This document shows, piece by piece, positions 62,073 through 64,000 of a stretch of 64,000 nucleotides of DNA. The stretch lies in NCBI GenBank assembly GCA_950295325.1, contig OX485805.1:9238501-9302500 (forward strand). Reading direction: 5' to 3'. The notes beneath the pieces are model-generated. The model saw only the letters and a program-made list of their open reading frames with translations. It did not search any database and was not told the origin of the DNA. The position numbers and the translations under genes are program-made. This DNA comes from Polytrichum commune (Eukaryota; Streptophyta; Polytrichopsida; Polytrichales; Polytrichaceae). Numbering within the stretch: position 1 is the first letter of the stretch; every line of letters begins with the position of its first letter.

Positions 62073-63763
62073 TTACTTTAAAATCAGGAGATCAGAAAAT
62101 ACCTGAACTTTGCGGCGACCCCACTGAAGTGCATTTCTGTGTGAACGATGGTACAGGTCGATGCGATGTTCCCCCTTTATTGCCCCTCCCCTGTCTTCTA
62201 CCTGAACATCAAGAATTTGCGAAGTCCTCTTTATTAAACCAGCATGACCATTATTTAACATCAGCCTTCTGACAGTGCAATTCATGAAAATGGGCCTTAT
62301 TTGGTTACTTTTTGTTATTTACTGCCTTATTCTACTCAAATTCGCAAGATTGAAAATTTCTGTGTGTCCACAAATGTATCTGAAGAATCCAGGATCAATT
62401 CCAGGAAGTTTTGGAGCTAATCTCAAATTCTTATAGATTATCAAAGTCCACTGACAGTGAGCCATAAGAAGGCCACATAGGTCCCCACCCCCCCCCCCCT
62501 CCCCCAAAATAAATAAATAAAATAAAGACATATACATAAAAGGTTTGTCAAGTGTAGAATGGTTAAATTGAGCACATAGTCCAATCTCTTTTAAACACAT
62601 GATGCCTTTCCAATGGTTGTTCTCAGATTTGAACGTAGCCACCCACCACTCAAATATAGGTGCTCAATTAAGGTACTTAACCAAATTAGGTCCCGCTACC
62701 TTACACAAATTGGTACATACAACTATTGATTGGTATCGTCTTTTTATGATACCATTTGCATATTTGTAATGAGGATTTCACATTTTTTGATATGGGTATT
62801 TGATGGTATTTTTGTTTTCAATACCATGCAAGAACCTTCTTACCTAGGTAAAATTATCCTAGTATCAATATGGTTTAGAATGGTATTGACCCAAATAATA
62901 ACTTTAGAATACAAGGATTCTCTCACCTTGACATACCCACCAAATATCAATATTTAAATGATATTACAATTTTGATACCCACGGGTAGATTCACATTGCA
63001 GGGATTATTGATACCCATGCATCCACCTATATATACCAGACCAACATTAAAACATACCGAGGGCAAGGAAGAAAGTAGCAGTAGGTCTAAAACTTACCTC
63101 GCCCCAGCCATAGCCAGGAATAAACATGCGAGTGCCAAATGGGTAGTAAGTTGTGTCAGCAGCAATTGTGCCGTGACGTGGCAACAGCCGCCACGGGAAA
63201 AATAATAGGCGGGTTGGAAGATTTTGATAGTTCATCAAGCTTAGCTTTGAGAAAAGAGGGGGTCGGGCCTGCACCAAGACAAATAAAATAATGTGATAAT
63301 TCTTACCTCCAAGGAAGCACAGGTTATATCCATTCTGAGACAGGATTAGTATCACACAGGTAAGAATGGAAGTGCACTCATTCTCATCACTGCAATGTGA
63401 ATCTAGGTGACAGGAAATTGTCGCATAGGAGCATACCTCTCATCCATCCAACATAAAAACTTAATTTGACCCCTCTAGGTTCGTGGCTGATTCATCTCAA
63501 ATAGCTTCATCCAGATAAAGTCAGGGTCTTTGAAACTAATTCTAGTGTCAAATGCTTTTAGAAGAGCAACCTCCAGACTGCATTCAATCTCAGAGCTTTT
63601 TTATTGGATGAATGAGATGCGCTCATATGCGATAATGCCTCTTGCAGTGAATCTATTGTCCAAACAATGAAATCAGGATATCAGGTATACCTGTGCAGGG
63701 TAGCTACCATTTGATGTCAGGCCATAGTAAGGTGATCCACATTGTGTTGTTGCTGTCCAGTAT
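62073..63763 (-). CDS. 3D-domain (YuiC/Sps-like double-psi barrel) protein, 3' part
   Basis: Exons in reading order (minus strand): 63763-63691 (begins mid-codon, so more exons lie beyond the window), 63268-63098, and 62201-62103 or read-through to the stop at 62073. They join in phase: YWTATTQCGSPYYGLTSNGS, then RHGTIAADTTYYPFGTRMFI and PGYGWGE, then VEDRGGAIKGEHRIDLYHRS and HRNALQWGRRKVQV. The GTIAAD..PFGT....GYG, ED.GGAIKG..ID.Y and AL.WGRR blocks are the signature of the 3D domain (named for three conserved Asp), known from bacterial MltA and YuiC/Sps cell-wall enzymes. The three Asp (AAD, VED, RID) are all present. Its role in a plant is not known to me; secretion cannot be judged because the N-terminus is missing. 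The C-terminus is either VQVFSDLLILK by read-through or a further short exon. Confidence 0.82.
62470..62720. mobile_element. Poly-C foldback family copy in the 3D-gene intron
   Basis: CACATAGGTCC, a C-tract (62488-62506) and AAAATAAATAAA are followed by 'gtccaatctcttttaaacac', ending TAAGGTACTTAACCAAATTAGG. The same 'ccaatctcttttaaacacat' sequence appears in inverse at about 63920. It lies in the intron 62202-63097. Confidence 0.65.
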
Positions 63764-63844
63764 CTGCACAACAAATAATCAGTCAGATGGTAGGACACAC
63801 AATACAGAACATATAAGATAGACGTGCCTAAATCAAACACAATA

Positions 63845-64000
63845 ATAATCTGGACACCTATATTTGAGTGGTATGTGGTTAGATATGGTTCTAAGAACTG
63901 GCACCAAAAGGCATTATGTGTTTAAAAGAGATTGGACTACGTGCTCAAAATGTGCTATTCATTTTAGGCTCAATATTCAACATGATTGGGAGGACCTATA
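63845..64000. mobile_element. Poly-C foldback family copy, running off the window
   Basis: GGACACCTATATTTGAGTGG, GTGGTTAGATATGGTTC, AAAGAGATTGGACTACGTGC and GGGAGGACCTATA match the right half of the NFXL2 intron 15 copy (25765-25915) in the same orientation. It lies upstream of the first visible exon of the 3D-domain gene and so is probably in an intron. Confidence 0.65.

Overview
The window is nuclear DNA from a land plant. It holds five recognisable genes, all split by many introns: an NFXL2-type zinc-finger gene, COP1, an AE7/CIA2-type iron-sulfur assembly gene, chloroplast GAPDH subunit A (GapA) and a 3D-domain gene. I place it with seedless plants (lycophyte, fern or bryophyte), mainly because of the 3D-domain gene, the LINE family and the intron-rich, repeat-laden layout. 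The species cannot be fixed from sequence alone. About three quarters of the window is AT-rich non-coding DNA full of decayed transposons, foldback elements and tandem repeats.

Layout. 1-16.5 kb: repeats, including tandem units at 3.3-4.8 kb, a long inverted-repeat element at 4.8-6.2 kb, two Harbinger-like inverted-repeat elements at 9.1-10.9 kb (the second containing a minisatellite), diverged duplicated blocks at 11-13 kb, and a possible broken coiled-coil gene at 7.4-9.1 kb. 16.8-26.5 kb: NFXL2 homologue (+, 16 exons, 998 aa). 26.5-36 kb: tandem repeats, two LINE remnants in opposite orientation and GC-rich islands. 36.9-44.0 kb: COP1 (+, 13 exons, 698 aa), preceded by a triplicated ~180-bp block. 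46.9-49.3 kb: AE7/MIP18 homologue (-, 5 exons, 157 aa), converging on COP1; its first intron reads as an AT-AC U12-type intron. 49.5-57 kb: intergenic repeats, a Ty1/copia remnant and an eight-copy tandem array that ends just upstream of GapA. 57.3-60.5 kb: GapA (+, 5 exons, 407 aa). 62.1-63.8 kb: 3' part of the 3D-domain gene (-), whose 5' exons lie beyond the window.

The genes are neighbours, not a pathway. COP1 (light-signalling E3 ligase) and GapA (Calvin-Benson cycle) are both light-related, AE7 serves cytosolic Fe-S protein maturation, and NFXL2 is a stress/clock-related regulator. For the four complete genes I joined exons by hand at splice sites. Each joined reading frame is open, a multiple of three, and close to the known family length. 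No prokaryotic-style system or CRISPR array was seen, and I recognised no tRNA or rRNA gene by eye.
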